Shown: positions 46,001-61,366, counted from the stretch's first letter. The stretch: 64,000 nt of DNA from Viscum album (GCA_963277665.1 OY728120.1:939969195-940033194), one strand, 5' to 3'. The notes: a model not told the origin generated them from the sequence alone. Numbers and translations: made by a program.

Positions 46001-46139
46001 AAAAATATAACAAAAAAATAAATTGGTTTCATAATAGGTTGGTTTAATGATTTATGATTATATATTATAAATGAAATTTTCATTGTATTTTTTCATGCTA
46101 TGATTAAATAAAATTTATTAATTTTTTTATTCAGAAATG

Positions 46140-46280
46140 ATTCTATTGCATTATATATGATGATGGTTGGGTCTGTTATATCCCTCTAATGAATTGGGTA
46201 ATGATTTATTCTATCGAGTAATGATGTTTATATTTAATGGATATATGTTATTCTATTACAGTTTATTAAAAATAATTGGA
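46140..46280 (+). repeat. Weak third copy of the Tekay/Del-like LTR middle
   Basis: CCCTCTAATGAATTGGGTAA with its surroundings resembles 1272-1330 (CGCTCTAATTCATTGGGTAA, then a GAGATGACAAG-like word). The match is short and gapped. Confidence 0.3.
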
Positions 46281-46905
46281 TATAAGTTATTCCAATTGTA
46301 AGGGTGATTTATAAGAGTGATATAAATATGATGTTCAAAGATGCCTTCATGGTTTTTCTATTCATTATTATGGGTTCTAAAAATATATTTTTTAGGTTTT
46401 AATATGATAAGAAAATTATTTCATGATTGAGATTATATTTAAAAGAAATATAAGGATATTTTAAGGGTTTAATTGTTTATTTTTAAGAAAGAATTTATTT
46501 ATCATTGATTTATTTTTACTAAAGGATTTTTATGATTATTATATTGCTTTTATACCACCTATAGATTTATATGAACATACCACATTTTTAAATGTTTTTA
46601 TAAGGATTAAGGATGATTAGGAATGATTATATTGTATAGTTTTGACTATGAGATTTTGTCCTTGAGTGAAGAAAGTGCATCACTTTAATAGATTATCTTA
46701 GTGGAAAAATGTTCCTTTAGAAGAAAAGTGTGGGATTTTTTATGAAATGTTTTACAAAATTATCTAAAAATATAAACCTAAAAGGTATCAGGTATGTTAT
46801 TGATGCAATATTTTCTATAAATAATGTAATTTATAAGATAATTATGTTAAGGTATTTACATTCTACTCTATAATCAATAAAAAATTTAAAATATTTCATT
46901 ATATA

Positions 46906-49694
46906 TGTCACGAACCTGCCCGAGTCGACCCTGAAAGTAAAACTAAACCAAAAACTCAACCGACCAAACCTGACAACCAACTAACTCCATGTGGCCCTAC
47001 TGGTCATCCTCCAATACAATTATCACATGTTTCCCAAGGAAATATAACTCATGTTGAAGCCTGTAAAAGGGATAAAAACAGATGAAGACTATAGGAATGA
47101 GTATTTAAACTCAGTAGGTTAACCCGATATTATATTCCCAATGAACTTCCTTTAATATAAAAGAAACATCAATTTCAATTTTTAAATACACGATATAAAA
47201 TTATTTTTTTCATATGAGGTTCCATGCTATAATAATTATCAGGAAAAAACTTACATGTTTTATAAATAAGAATTATTGTAACTATTTTCAAAGATGTGCA
47301 ACTTCAAAATGAAAATAGTTTTCTAGAGGCATACTTTAAAGAATGTACACTTAAATAAAACACCAAGTTACTGAATTTACCAACCAAGGACACCGTATTC
47401 CAATGGTGAGTACCAAATAGCCAAAGAGCACAAGTCACGGGAACACCCCTAGGCAGTAGTTAGTTGTGATCTCCAGGTACCTCGTATCTCGGTGACGGTA
47501 ACCATAATAAATATCCATTCTCGTGAACATGAGCCACTATTATAGAGAATACATAAAACCTAGTGGTCCTAAAACAACATCATAATAATCATAGTTTAGT
47601 TAGTGTTGTCATCATCAAACATGCTACGTGAAACAGGGGCCAAACCCCACGGGATCGCTAGCATACTAGTACACATCCGCCCACCTAGATACCTAGGATT
47701 CGCTTTAGTGATCAATCAAGTTACACATATTATCAAATACACTTTCCACATTAAAATTAAATTCACAAACCATAAACACACAAATATCCCACAAAAATGC
47801 TACACATTTCTTTCACGGATTACTAAACCACTTAAAATTTTCATAATACAATTTCAAAGAGTGTAATAAGGCTTTGCACATAAAACTCATTAAAAAACAT
47901 TATTTTAAGAATAAAAGCACAAAAAAACCATACCCAACCAGATTTATAAGCCCTAAATACATTTAATAAAATCATTTCATAGACCATAAAACTATCCCAA
48001 TTGACACAACATGGTATATACAGGTAAAACACTAATTCTTCATTTTTAGGAAAGGCCAAACAGGCCTTTAAATATTTTTACCAAACCGAAATTTTTCAAA
48101 GACAAAAATACAACACTTAATATGGATGTGAGAACCCAAAATTTCATGATTCAGAACATTGGTAACCACCTTGAAAATATTAGGATTTCTTATCCATTAC
48201 ACAACCATTTCTTTTATAAAAGTGGCAAACGGGCCTTCCATTAGAAACATAGGTCAAAATACCTTAAAACCAATTCACCTTCTTTCTAAAAAACAAAACC
48301 TTATTTTAATCCACATAAGGAAACAAAAAATATTAATTTCCCTATATATAGTATGATTAGAAAGCCAAACCAATCATTTTAAACCACACTCAACACATAA
48401 AATCCAATTGGGAAACTTACCGAATACATCGCATGCATTTTTTTAACAAAAAAATTAATTTTAAGAACTAAAAAAGGAATAAAACATCAATGAAATGCCA
48501 TAAATTTTTTAAATCTAATAAACCATGTTCCAAATACCACAAAACATGTGTGGAAGAAAATAAATCATTTGAACAAGCATGCGGTGTGCACCATTTTAAC
48601 AAAACTACACCACTTTACACAAAACAAGGTTTTAACCGCTACTTTGAACACCAAAAAAATTATCTAAAGAATAAATTAAAATTTTATGAGTATTAGGAAG
48701 GTGAAAAAATGATACATATGTATCTTAAATAAAAAGGTCAAGTTCAATGGGAATCCTACCTCAAATCCTTAGCGGGATGGAAACACCCAACCAAAATCAC
48801 CTGCCGTGGGTTTATAAACCCTAAAAATATGAAGAACAGACCTAAATGAATATAAAACCCCTAAAAAATTATTCCAAAACATAAAACTAGGTCTTTAATG
48901 AATAGGGGGAAGAAATAACCATGAAATAATGGAAGGAGTAGGAAGAGGGGGGAGAAAGGATAAGAAATATCATCTTGGAAACTAGAAAACACATCATATC
49001 CCCTTAGATCTACAACCATATAGGAAAGGTAATGGATTGAAACTTCTTTTAGAGGCTTATAAGGTGTGGAAGAACCATGTAAATAATATTTTGGGATAAA
49101 ATAGTATGAATAGAATGATTTATGAATGATATGAATTACCTTTGGAAAATCTGGATGATTTGAGAAACATTGAGACATGTTTCCCTAATTCTCAACTAAT
49201 ATAAGATCCAAAGAAGGAAAATGGAACATGGGGGGTGTGACTAGGTATCTTGTTCTCTAGTGGGGGGTAGAATCACTAAAAAGAATTAAAAATTGAATAA
49301 GATATAAAGAAACAAATTATTTTTTTAAAACAGGAAATGGGCCCACGGGCTGGCCCAATACCTGAATCAATAACCCAAAATCACCATGCTTATGAATTAC
49401 TGAGGGGTCAAAAAGGATATGGTGGTTTTAATATGTTGAGTGAGACCAAGTGGAAAGTTTAATGGGTGAAAAAGTTGAATAAAAAAGGATTTATAATAGA
49501 AACAAAATTTGTTTTTAATTCTAGATATGGGCTCACGGTTTGGTCCAAATCATGAAGTAACCACCCTTTCTCAAAAAACATCAAACAAGATAGGGGGAAA
49601 CCAAAGTAGGATGATTTGAAATAGATGAAACTTAAAAAATAAACATTAATCTCACCCAAAACCCAAGAAAAGACATGAAAAACTAGGTGTGACA
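46906..49694 (-). repeat. 3' LTR of the LARD-like element
   Basis: Partner of 52459-55491. About 205 bp present in the other LTR (near 52483-52687) are missing at about 46925, between GACC and GAAA words that occur at both edges. That accounts for most of the length difference. Small frames (48159-48356 and others) recur imperfectly in the other copy and look like chance. Confidence 0.75.
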
Positions 49695-49712
49695 ATTCTC
49701 CCCACCATTAAA
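49695..49712 (-). other. PPT of the LARD-like element
   Basis: The minus strand reads AATGGTGGGGAGAAT directly before TGTCACACC. Confidence 0.6.
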
Positions 49713-52443
49713 GCTTTATACTCTCGAAAATCCATAACACTTTACAGTTAAAGGATCAAAACATAAGGATTCCCTATCAACACGATCCAGCCTCTCAATC
49801 TAAGGAAATATCATCCACCATAAATGGAAGTTAATCATATATCTCAAACAAAATAACAAATCAGTACCAGTTCATGAGAATCAATGTAAAGATCAAGCCA
49901 CCACCTCCACAACCAAGCCAAGAACTAGACTGTTGGGTCTTATTCTAATGAACCTAGCGATCACCCAATCCAATGTTCAATAAAGAAATACAATGAATTC
50001 GGTGGGGGGGGGGGTGTAATGGGCTCCCCACTAATAAATCACAAATACCATCTAAAAAATCATTAAAGGAAAGATCTTCGAGACCCACAGAGGGTCTCCC
50101 AATCATTAAAGACCAACTGGAAATGAACAAAAAAGAATTCAACATGAACTAGGATTGGGGATCACCCTCATAGGCCCACAAAAAATCTCCCACAACAACA
50201 TAAAAACCCAAGTTAAGAGGGTTACAACATGGAAATATAAACCACACACTACTGAATAGATCAGACATGAACTGGGCCAACACTTTCTACACAGATCTAG
50301 ATCCCCACCACTCAGGGAGGGGAGGGAAGGGGACCCAATGATTAGTACATTGAAACCACAGTGGAAACAAAAGAGCTACCCAACATTATCGACCTACGAA
50401 TAGGTAACACCAAGACCGCACCTAATTTACACAGGTGGTACACACATGGACATTGATTGGAAACCCACATCCATGAATGCATAACCATAAACACTGTGTG
50501 ATGGGTAAGTCCTCCATTCTCGTTGTAAAAAGAGTAAATTCATAGCGATGAGGAACCACAATATAGACATAGAAAATAACATACCAAAACAGTGGAGGTA
50601 GGTTCCTAGTCGAGATCCCCACACCTCTAGCGATTTCCTGACTACATTTAAAGCTTCAATATAAGGCCTATGGTTGGAGCCCTGATGTTTGAAGCATCTT
50701 CTGCACTGTAATCAGGAGCTACAAATAACATTATCTCATGAAATGCACTAGCTCAAACTAAACACCAATACCCAATAGAGACTGAGGGATATACACCCCC
50801 ATTCTAACTTACTTGGAATGAGGAGTGAAATGAACAAGGAACACTGTGAAACACACCAAGCATCACCAAACTCAACTGCTATAACCAAGAGAATCATCAT
50901 AATATGAATGAACTATAAATCGAGCCCAAAAAACTCTCTATTTAAACAAATGGGTCGATGAATTATTTTAAGAGGTGGATCTAGCTTGTGAAACATGATA
51001 AAGAATCCTTAGGTTGATCAACTGGAAATATTACAAATATAGAACTATCTATGGAAACATCACAACATCCAACACATATTTAGAAACCCACTGAACATTA
51101 CTCCAAAACCAAGCCACCAACAAGATCCCATCTCAAGACACAACAATAGTATGACTTCCATATCACAAGGAAGCATAGTGAATAAATTAATCTTCTAAGA
51201 CATTAAAAAAAACATTCCACACAACTATTAGTTTATAAATAAATGCCACAATTTTTCATCTCAAAATTGTTTTTTAAAAAACAAACAAACTTGGTTGATT
51301 TCCACATTCACCAATGGTGTTTCATTAAGTCTCACTCACATGAACATTTCCATGCCACCATAGGCACCCAACCACCATTCCATAAAGGAAATACTTCCAG
51401 ATATCAATAAAAACATATATGTGAGCACCCATGAAAACACCAAAGGATAAAAAAACAACATCATTCCAAAAAATCATGTACCTTTTAAAGGAACAGTAAC
51501 TGCCAAGTCAAAACCCTTTTCAGATTTCACAAAACAAACCGCACTTCATCAAGGACCATTTTATTAAAAACCTACCCCTTTTAATTTTTACAACATTCAA
51601 AACAACCAAGATACTCAAAACAAACACTTCCCATTTTATAAAATTCATCAAGGTATATTTTCATAATCTGATGGCCATTGAGACCAATACCCTTTCTAGA
51701 AAAACACCAACCGCTCAAAAACAATTTCCAAAACCAATTCATCAGATTCAAACACTTTTAAACATCCCAAAAAACCCCATTTATTACAAAGATTCAAAAT
51801 AACCATAAAATGATTCACACTTTCAAAAAAATTTATTCTAATAAACAAAATGTTTAGATTAGGGATAATCCAATCCTGTTAAATCATTTCCACTTCTCCA
51901 AAAACTTTGTTTCACAAAAAAGAAAAACCCTCCAAAACCATTCTTATATTTATTTTTTGAAAACCCCCTTTTACACTTTTCAAAAACCAAACACTCCTTT
52001 AAAACCCATTTTTACAATTCTCATACAAGGATTTTCAAAACAAAATTCCAAATTCATGAAAATTCCAAGAGACCCAAAAAAGGAAACTAGTGTCGGTGGG
52101 TGACTTGACCATATGGTTGGAAGCCATATGCCAAACACACCACAAAAAAAAGAGTCCTATTAGGACCATTCCTTAGGCTCCAAATGTCTTTCCAGGCCCT
52201 ACGAGCTCATGAAGACCATTAGTCCAACTCCCTTTGTCATATCCCAACACAGAACAATCAACAAAACCAAAGACACTAATAAAACCGGACTTCCCATGGA
52301 CACCTAAGGATCAGAACAAGCAAGAGTTCACAACTCTCTTGCCACACTTACCCCTCAAGTCCCAAAAATCATACTCCATATACCTTGAAATCCCCCAAAT
52401 AACAAGGTTGATCTAAAATGAAAGGTATTCTAAGAGCCAACCT
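49713..52443 (-). other. Interior of the LARD-like element, no genes recognised
   Basis: Stops occur in all frames, and no zinc knuckle, protease, RT or integrase motif is seen on either strand. A short GC-richer part lies at 50280-50340, with a G10 run near 50005. The frames at 50422-50624 and 52234-52416 have no recognisable product. Confidence 0.4.
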
Positions 52444-52456
52444 CCTTTGATACCAT
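52444..52456 (-). other. PBS of the LARD-like element, tRNA-iMet type
   Basis: The minus strand reads TGGTATCAAAGGA two to three bases after the 5' LTR. It is nearly the same sequence as the PBS at 1786 in the Tekay/Del-like element. Confidence 0.65.
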
Positions 52457-52458
52457 TT

Positions 52459-55400
52459 TTTCATGAACCAGCCCGAGCCGACCCGGAACCGGTCACCTAG
52501 GCCTGCCCATGACAAGTCCCGAGAGGCATTCCAGATCCTACTGGGATGGGGAAAAGCACCAAGGTAATCAATAGATTAAATAAGGGAATGAATTACTCCA
52601 ATTATAACCAATAAAATAAACCACAGAAGGAAACAAATAGCACAAAATAATTTTACATAAATATTGAGCTGAACATTATTTGTACAGGAAACCGAAAGTA
52701 CAACTAAACTAAAAAATCAACCGACCAAAACTGAAAACCAACAAAATCCATGTGACCCTGCTGGTCACTCTCTAATACAATGACCACATGTTTCCCAAGG
52801 CAATCGAACTCAAGTTAGAACCTACACAAGAGATACAAACAGAAGAATGCTATAGGCATGAGTATTAAAACTCATTAGGTTAGCCCAATATTCTATTCCA
52901 AATGAACTTCCTTTAAAATAAAATAAACATTAATTTCAAGTTTTAAATACAATATATAAAAGTATGTTTTTCAAAGAATGTTCCATGCTATAATAATTAT
53001 CAGACAAAAACATACATGTTTTATAAATAAGAATGATAGTAATAATTTTCAAAGATGTGAAACTTTAAAATGAAAATAATTTTCAAGAGGGTTGCTTTAA
53101 AGAATGTAAAATTTTAAATAAAACTCACACAATACTTAATTTACCAACCAAAAACACCGTATGCTAATGGTGAGTACAAAATAGCCAATGATCACAAGTC
53201 ACAGGAACACCCCTAGGCACTAGTTATTTGTGAGCCCTAGGTACCTCATATCTCGGTGAAGGTAACCACAATAAATATATGTTCTCATGCACATGATCCA
53301 CTAGTAGGGAGAATACCCATAAACTAGTGCTCCTACAATAACATCATAATCATCATAGTTTAGTTAGTGTTGTTATCATCAAACTTTCTACGTGATATAA
53401 GGGTCAAACCCCACGGGATCACTAGCATACTAGTAAACGTCCACCCACCTAGATACTTAGGATTCCCTTTAGTACTCAATAAAGATAAAAATATTATCAA
53501 ATACAATTTCCACATGAAAATTTAATTCCCAAACCATAAACACCCAAACATCCCACAAACATGCTTCACATTTCTTTCACGGATCAATAAACCACTTAAA
53601 ATTTTCATAAAACAATTTCAAAGAGAGTAATGAGGCTTTGCACATAAAAATCATTCAAAAACACTATTTTAAGGATAAACACACAACAAAACCATACCGA
53701 ACCATATTTGGAATCCCTAAAAACATTTAATAAAATAATTTCAGTGACCATAAAAAAATCCCAATTGACGTAACATGGTATATACATGTAAAAAACTCAT
53801 TCTTCATTTTTAGGAAAATCCAAACGAGCCTTTAAACATTTTTACCAAATCGAAATTTTTCAAATCCAAAAATACCACAATTAATAATGATGTGAAAATC
53901 CACCATTTTATGATTAAAAACATTGGTAACCACCTTGAAAATATTCATATTTCTTATCTATTACACAACTTGTTTTATAAAAGATCCAAATGTGCCTTCC
54001 ATTAGCCACACATGTCAAAATACATTAAAACTAATACTCATTCTTTATAAAAAAAATTCTTTGAATACACATAAGGAACCCAAAAAATTTCTTTCCCTAC
54101 TTAAAATATGATTATAAATCTAAACCAATCATTTTAAACCACACTCAACACATTAAAGCTTATTGGGAAACTTATCAAACACATGGCATATATTTTTTTT
54201 AACAAAACAATTCATTTTAAGAACTAGAAAAAGAATAAAACACCAATGACATGCCATAAATTTATTAAATCTAATAAACCATGTTCAAAATACAAAAAAT
54301 CATGTGTGGAATAAATGAAATCATTTGAACAAACATGCAGTGTGCACCATTTTAACAAAACTACACCACTTTACACAAAACTAGATTTTAACCGCTACTT
54401 TGCACACCAAAGAAATTATCCAAAACATAAATTACAATTTTCCGAGTATTATGAAGGTGAAAATAACATGAAACATATATATCTTAAATAAAAAGGTCAA
54501 GTTCAATGGGAAACCTACCTCAAATCCTTGGTGGGATGGAAACAGACAACTGAAATCACCCACTGCGGGTTTATAAACCCTAAAACTATGAAGACCATAC
54601 CTAAATTAATATAAACCCCATAAAAAATCTTGAAAAAACATAACCCTAGGTCGTGAATGACCAGGGGATAATACATACCATGAAATAATGGAAGTATGAG
54701 GAAGAGGGGGAGAAATGAGAAGAAATCTCCCCTTGGAAACTAGAAAACTCTTCGTATTCCCTTAGATCTACACCCATATAGGAAAAGGAATGACTTGAAA
54801 CTTCCTTTAGAGGATCCTAAGGTCTGGAATAACCATGTAAATAAGATTTTGGGAAGAAAGAGTATGAATATAATGATTTATGAATGAGAATAATTACCTT
54901 TGGAAAATATGGATGATTTGAGAAACATTGAGATGGTTTTCCCTAATTTGTGCCTAATATGAGCTCCAAAGAGGGAAAATGGAAAATGGGGGTGCACCTA
55001 GGTTTATTGGGCTAGATTTGGATATGGAAAAATAAAAAATTATTAAAAAGTGAATAAGATATAAAAGAAAAAAATTATTTTTTTTAAAACTATAAATGGG
55101 ACCACGGGCTGGCCTAATACCCAATCCATAACCCAAAATCACCATGCTTATGAATTCCTAATGGGTAAAAAAGGATATGGTGGTTTTAATATGTTAAGGG
55201 GGTCCAAGTGGGAATTTTAATGGGTGAAAAATTTTTAATAACAAAGGATTTATAATAGAAACAAAATTTGTTTTTAAATCTGGATATGGGCTCACGGTTT
55301 GTCCCAAAATCATGATGTAACCACCCTTTCCCCAAAAACATCAAAACAATAAAGGGGGGCACCCAATGTAGGATGATTATACATAGATGAAAATTAAAAA

Positions 55401-55491
55401 TTCAAAATTCATCTCACTCAAGACCCAAGAAAACGATCTAGATTTCCAAAAAACCAGATCAAAACAAAGACATGAAAAATTGGGTGTGACA
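52459..55491 (-). repeat. 5' LTR of the LARD-like element
   Basis: Partner of 46906-49694; it retains the ~205 bp lost from the other copy. Its inner end has TTT where the other LTR has TGT. Confidence 0.75.
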
Positions 55492-55496
55492 ATATA

Positions 55497-58400
55497 ACAT
55501 ATTAGGTAACATAGACAATTCATTTTCATTGGTATGAATAATTTTAAACCAAATATTTCTAAAATAATGGACATCACATAACAAATGTTACACAAAATTT
55601 ATATATTTTGACTCACCATGAAAATGTGTATTATTTCCCAAAAAAATAACACGTTTACTATCACACAATAAAAAATACATGTATTGATTGAAATTAGTGC
55701 TAGGAATAAAATGTTTCATCCACAAAACTTCTTTGAAGTTTCAATAGATGCAATAAAAACTAAATTAATGGAATATAATGAAATAATAATCTATAATAAA
55801 GACTGATAAGACACCCAAGTTCTTAAAAATGTGATTAAATAGTTTGAATTAGTATTACTAAAATAAACATCTCATTCCATATATGTATATGTAAAACCAT
55901 AAAACATAAGTTCCCATTTCTAAAAACAAATCCATAGATAAAAAGTACCATAGATTTACCAAAAAATATATTTTTTTCTTAGTAATGTTCCATACCTATA
56001 TTTTATATAAATTGAATGACCACATAAATTTCTTAAGTCATATCAGGTCTAGTACATACCATAAGATAAATAAAGTAACAAACAACATAATAATAAGGAA
56101 TATAATGCATATTATATGAAAATATATTTTGAGAATTGATAAATACCAAGATATAAGGGAGATGAATCAATTTTACAAAAATATATTAATACAAATTTTC
56201 TCTTTTTATAGTTAAAAAGAATAAGTATTTATCACTCTCACTCATGGATGAAGAAGGAAAACAATAAAATATAAACAAATAATTTTTTTACATGGTTCAC
56301 TACTCAATGTGAATAGTTATTACTTGTCGTGTTGTGGGTGTTATCCTACTTCATGCAATCCTATTATTATCAAGGTATAACCAATGAGTCCAAGGGGATA
56401 AACTTTAACACTTTTTATAGATCTATTTCTCGATAATTTATAGTTCAATTATTTTTTTCACAATACAAGAATATGAATATGATACCATTAAAAAAATATT
56501 TATTAAATATTGGTCTTGATCGACTAAATATTAATTTTATTTTACAACAAATTAAATTCCACTAAAATTTTCTACTTTTTAGATGTCTATATTTTTATAT
56601 AATCAGCTATATTAGTTTCTAATCCTAAAAATAATCACAATTAATATGATTAGATAGAAAAAATTTCTCTCTCATGACTAGATATAATATCTCTTTTCTA
56701 AACATTATATTATCTCTTAAATGAAAAATCATATAAATAAGTTAATACATTCTTGTCCTTCTATTTTTTATTCATTTTCCTCTTACCTATGCTTCCATGT
56801 TTCTAGGTTATAACTGTTATTAACCTGAATATTTAATCTAAAAATATTTGTAAATGGATGAAAACTACACCTATAACCCCCCATTATTTAACAATTTTTG
56901 GGTTTATTTAAGTCCTAAATAATTAGAGGTGACTTGAGTATTTCATATATAAATATTACATAGTTTTGGATGAATATTAAATACAATTCATAACAATTCA
57001 TTCTCAAGGAATGTGAAGGTTTAGTTTCTTTGGAAACTAGATACATAAACAACCTATTTCATTAAAGATATTAAAATCTATCATAATTTTCTTCTCACAT
57101 AGTAACCATTTTATACATATCCAACTTAAAACCTTTCATCATAACATAGGGAAAGGAAACATATGAAAAGGTGATCTCAGATGCTCAGTAAGAGTAAAAA
57201 CATGAGATATTAATCATAAGAGAGCATACGTTTATCATAATGGTATGATAACATAATAAAGTGCATGGTACAACATAAAATATTCATACCCAGAATATCT
57301 TAGATCATAAGATCCAAAACCAAGTCATACAAAAAATCATGATAAATAATGGTGTTAATGTATTAATTATCATTCAAATGTCATAAAATGGTTATATGGA
57401 ATCAAAAGAATATGAAATAATAATCCTTTGGAGATATCTAATCATAATAATGTCCATATATAATCTTTTTAGAATAAGTATAAGTAATCATACTCACAAA
57501 AAAAAATGGAAACATAGCTCTTCACAATCATGTCCATGAAGTTTCTTGTGATATATATAGAAGAAATTACACTCATGCATCAAAATATAAAGAAATATAC
57601 TTGAAATAATTTCCATTCTTATAATAATCATATCACGAGATATCAATAACACATTAACAAATTCATTTGAGGTATATAACATTACCAACAATCACATAAT
57701 CATAATTCATTTATATTTATGCATTATGATCATAAAAAATTCACCATATCATCATGCATAACCCTTGGAAAATACATGGGTTTCTTAAACATCTCATAAT
57801 TATAATCATAGAAAATCCATATAAATAATAATGGTTGTATCATTGGATAATATATCTAGAAAATCACAAGTAACAACAAAGGACATTATAATAGATGAAA
57901 AATTACATAAAAGATCACTAGAATATTTATTGAGGAAAATAACTTTTTCATTTTCAAATCACTTATTAAAAATATAAAAATGTCCCAAAATATTATAGAA
58001 ATAATTTTATTTGAAAATAATATTAGAAAATTTTAATTTAATAATTAAATCATTGAGTAGTCATGATGATGGGAAATTCTGTTCACGTCGTAATCGTTTA
58101 AAACAAAGATTCTATTTACACATTTGGTAAAAAGAAACTTATTATAAAAATAAAAAGAAGATTATTTTATACCATTTTTATATAAATTAAAACATGGGAA
58201 AAAATTATTCTAAACAATCATTGGATCATAAAAAAAAATTCCGGAAAATATTTGAGAGAAAGTGAATATGGAGGAGAAAGATTCCCAACCTTAAAAGAGA
58301 AATATAACATCTTTTCTTAAAAACATTTTCTGAATCATTTTGAGTAATAAAGAGTGAAAATGGAACTAAAAAAAATTATCTAAATTACCATAGGATAATA

Positions 58401-58940
58401 AAATAAAAATAGGGTTATCAGTTGAGGATCATATAATTTACCTTAATGGGAATTCAAGCACAAAAAATACCAATTAAAATGGGATCTAAACATAAATACC
58501 TTACTATTTTTGTAATATCTGAATAAAAAACTCTTGAAATAGATAAAATTAGATATATTTATAAACCCCCATAGTTTTAATGAGAATAATTATAAAATAC
58601 ATTAGTGGTAATTATATACACCACACTAAAGAAACAAGTGGTGAATTTGACATATGTCTCAAAAAAATAAAGTGAGATGAGAACCCTTACCACAAGTCTC
58701 AAAATGACTCATGCATGTTCAGATATAAAATATATAAAATATATATTTATTATAAATACATTAAATTACTATTATAATATATATAATACCATAAATAATT
58801 CCTTTATATCTTCCAATGACCTATTTATCAACAATTCTTCAATAAAAAATCTTTATGGTAGAAACTAGTTCATTTTCCATGTATGTTTTAGTTCAAATAT
58901 TTTTTTCCTTGAAACATATTTATGATTTAATAACGTATAG
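55497..58940. other. AT-rich stretch, degenerate repeat DNA
   Basis: No gene is readable. At 56240-56330 the words AAACAAATAA, ACATGGTTCACTACTC and a weak inverted PBS-like site (56140) recall the U5 part of copia LTRs, but no boundary can be fixed. Frames at 57494-57691 and 58677-58868 look like chance. Confidence 0.3.
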
Positions 58941-58954
58941 AAACAAAATAATGT

Positions 58955-59300
58955 AATAATAATAATAATAATAATTCATTATATATACTTTTTTTCTAAA
59001 ATCCATATAAGGTAGTGATGAAAAAATAATTATATCACTTTGTGAAGATGGTAGTCTGTATGAGCGAGGTTTCCATTTTTTTATAGATGGAATAAAGAAA
59101 TATAAATAATAATTTACCATTATATAATAATTATTATATCATATATATCATATATATTCATTAAATATATCCATATAATCATTCATATAAAGATAAAAAG
59201 AAACAATTATCACATCATGTCGTGGTGGTGGTAGTCCACACGTATGCACAAGCGATGTTATCATTTCTAAATAGAAGGGAAGAAGATAAAAAATGGATAT
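58955..59300. repeat. (TAA)n microsatellite and an imperfect direct repeat
   Basis: TAATAATAATAATAATAA near 58957-58975, then two related blocks about 190 bp apart. Near 59030-59100 and 59205-59285 the order is the same: TATCAC, GATGGTAGTC / GGTGGTAGTC, GAGCGAGGTTTCC / AAGCGATGTTATC, and ATAGATGGAATAAAG / ATAGAAGGGAAGAAG. Confidence 0.45.
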
Positions 59301-61366
59301 AAAATTCATATAAAAACATATAATTATAGTAAATATACTTATTTAATCATGTTATAATGGTTAAATAACATATTTATAAGGTTTAGGGATAAATATACAT
59401 GAAAAAGATTAATAATAACATATAACTTTTCTTTGGGTGTATCCTTTAGATAACTTACTAAGGACTATAGGGATGGTTTTTTAAGAGTAAAATAACCAAA
59501 AAAACACATTTAGGGAATTTTTTAAGAGAATTAGGTATTTTTTATTTATTCTAAGTTGCTCTAGAATGTGTGTAGAAGAGTGGGGAGGAGGTTCCTTTTT
59601 TTAAGTGAGGGAAGAGGCACACTTGTAATTCTTCAAAACATTAAAATATTGTAAAGTCACATTATTTGAAAAATGGTTTCAAATTAGTTTAATTTAGAAT
59701 TAAATATGACATAGGAATTAAATAAACTCATACAATAGGATTTATATATGTTTTTAGGTCATTTAACCATTATATTTTTTGTTTAACCCCCATTATCCCT
59801 TTTTATCCTTTATGCGACAACACATTTTTCAATCCTTAAGGGTTATAAATTTACTTATAAGGTAAAAATTAGTTTAAAAATGGTACATGGATGATATTTT
59901 ATACCATTTTTAATTATTATTATCCTATTGAATTATTTTATGATTTTTTAGTCATTTAATAAAATATTATATAACACAAAATATCATTAATACCTTTTTG
60001 GTACTATTCATTCTATTTTACATTAATGTTAGGATGAAAATATGTATTTAGAATATATAACCTTTAACCATCAATTATAAATTTTAATTTCCCATAAATT
60101 TTTTGTAACACCATAATTCATTCAAAACAAATCTATTTTAATGTTTTCCAAATTATTTAGTAAATTCATCTCTTACTTGCGCAAGCATTGTGTTAGTGTT
60201 GCATAAGCATTTAAATTAATTATACCAATATTAAAATTTAAAAATAAATTAATATCATAAAAATAATTCATTAATATTAAATATTACCATTTATAACAAA
60301 CCATAAAATATTTTTATCCCCATGAAAAAATATTACAGTTTTTAAAAGAAAATAGGGTTTTATTTTGCATTCTTCATTACTTAAAATAACATATAATTAA
60401 TTATTAAATAAAAATGAAAAATAATTACATAAATAAGGATATTTGAGGATTATGATCTAAAATAACTCATAAAATATATTAAATTTAAGTTTTAGAGTTA
60501 CTTTACATTTTATACCATTCTTTTAACCCAGTTTTACTCGTTTTACCCTTATTGTAGTGAAAATATTCTTACCAAGGTTACGATTTATAATGACCAAAAT
60601 AAAAGGGGAATATTAACAAAATATGAACCTATTAATTCAAAATATAGAATATAATTTTAAATATTAAATTTATAAAAGTGTAAGTAATTTATTTAAAAAA
60701 ATATATGTTAAATGAAACGAAAAACAATTTTAAGGAAAATGAATTTTTAAGCCAAAAATTTAACTTATATTAAAATAATGAATATTTCTGATTCAAATGG
60801 AATTAGAGAGATTATTATAAATAAAATGGATCATATTTAAAAATAATACCAAATCAAAAAATATGATGATACTTTTAAATTACATTATTTAATGAAAATA
60901 AATGATAGAATTTTAAGAATTGGTATTTTCACTTTTCAATGAAAAATAAATCATTTTAAAAAAATTAAAACATTTCAACCTTACATAAATTAGGTATTAT
61001 GATTTGAAAAATAATTTTAATTTTATAAAATACAATTTCTAAAATTGGAATAAATTAATTATAATTTCCATGCAAAAAATTAAATAAAAATCATTTTTGA
61101 TGAAAATGCATTTTTGAGGCATAAAACGACTTTTAAAAAAATGAGTTCTTAATTTCTAAAAATAAATTAATATATTTGTTTTTGGGAAAGATCATATATA
61201 GATATTTAATAATGTGATTACCAATATTCATACCCACCAATAAAATGATTAGATTGAAGCATTTATGTTCAAATAATAATATATTATAGTATATCATAGT
61301 TTGTTTAAGACTGATGTTATGTATAGAGAAATATATAAAATACTTAAAACTTATTTAAGGATAATA
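59301..61366 (-). repeat. AT-rich sequence, probably part of a chromovirus LTR
   Basis: If the boundary at 61390 is a minus-strand LTR start, this is LTR sequence. It is extremely AT-rich with no genes. The inner end of the LTR was not found. Confidence 0.3.

Larger units (their letters stand above)
46906..55491 (-). mobile_element. LTR retrotransposon without recognisable genes (LARD-like)
   Basis: LTRs 46906-49694 (2789 bp) and 52459-55491 (3033 bp), flanked by ATATA at 46901-46905 and 55492-55496. LTR ends are TGTCACACC... and ...GGTTCGTGACA on the minus strand. A tRNA-iMet-type PBS and a polypurine tract lie at the inner borders. The 2.76 kb interior shows no gag or pol. The combination is that of a non-autonomous chromovirus-related element; the mobilising partner is unknown. 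Confidence 0.75.

Noticed and set aside
56140..56420. Second decayed copia LTR with PBS
   Set aside because: Only short words match, the PBS-like site is weak, and no boundary can be placed.
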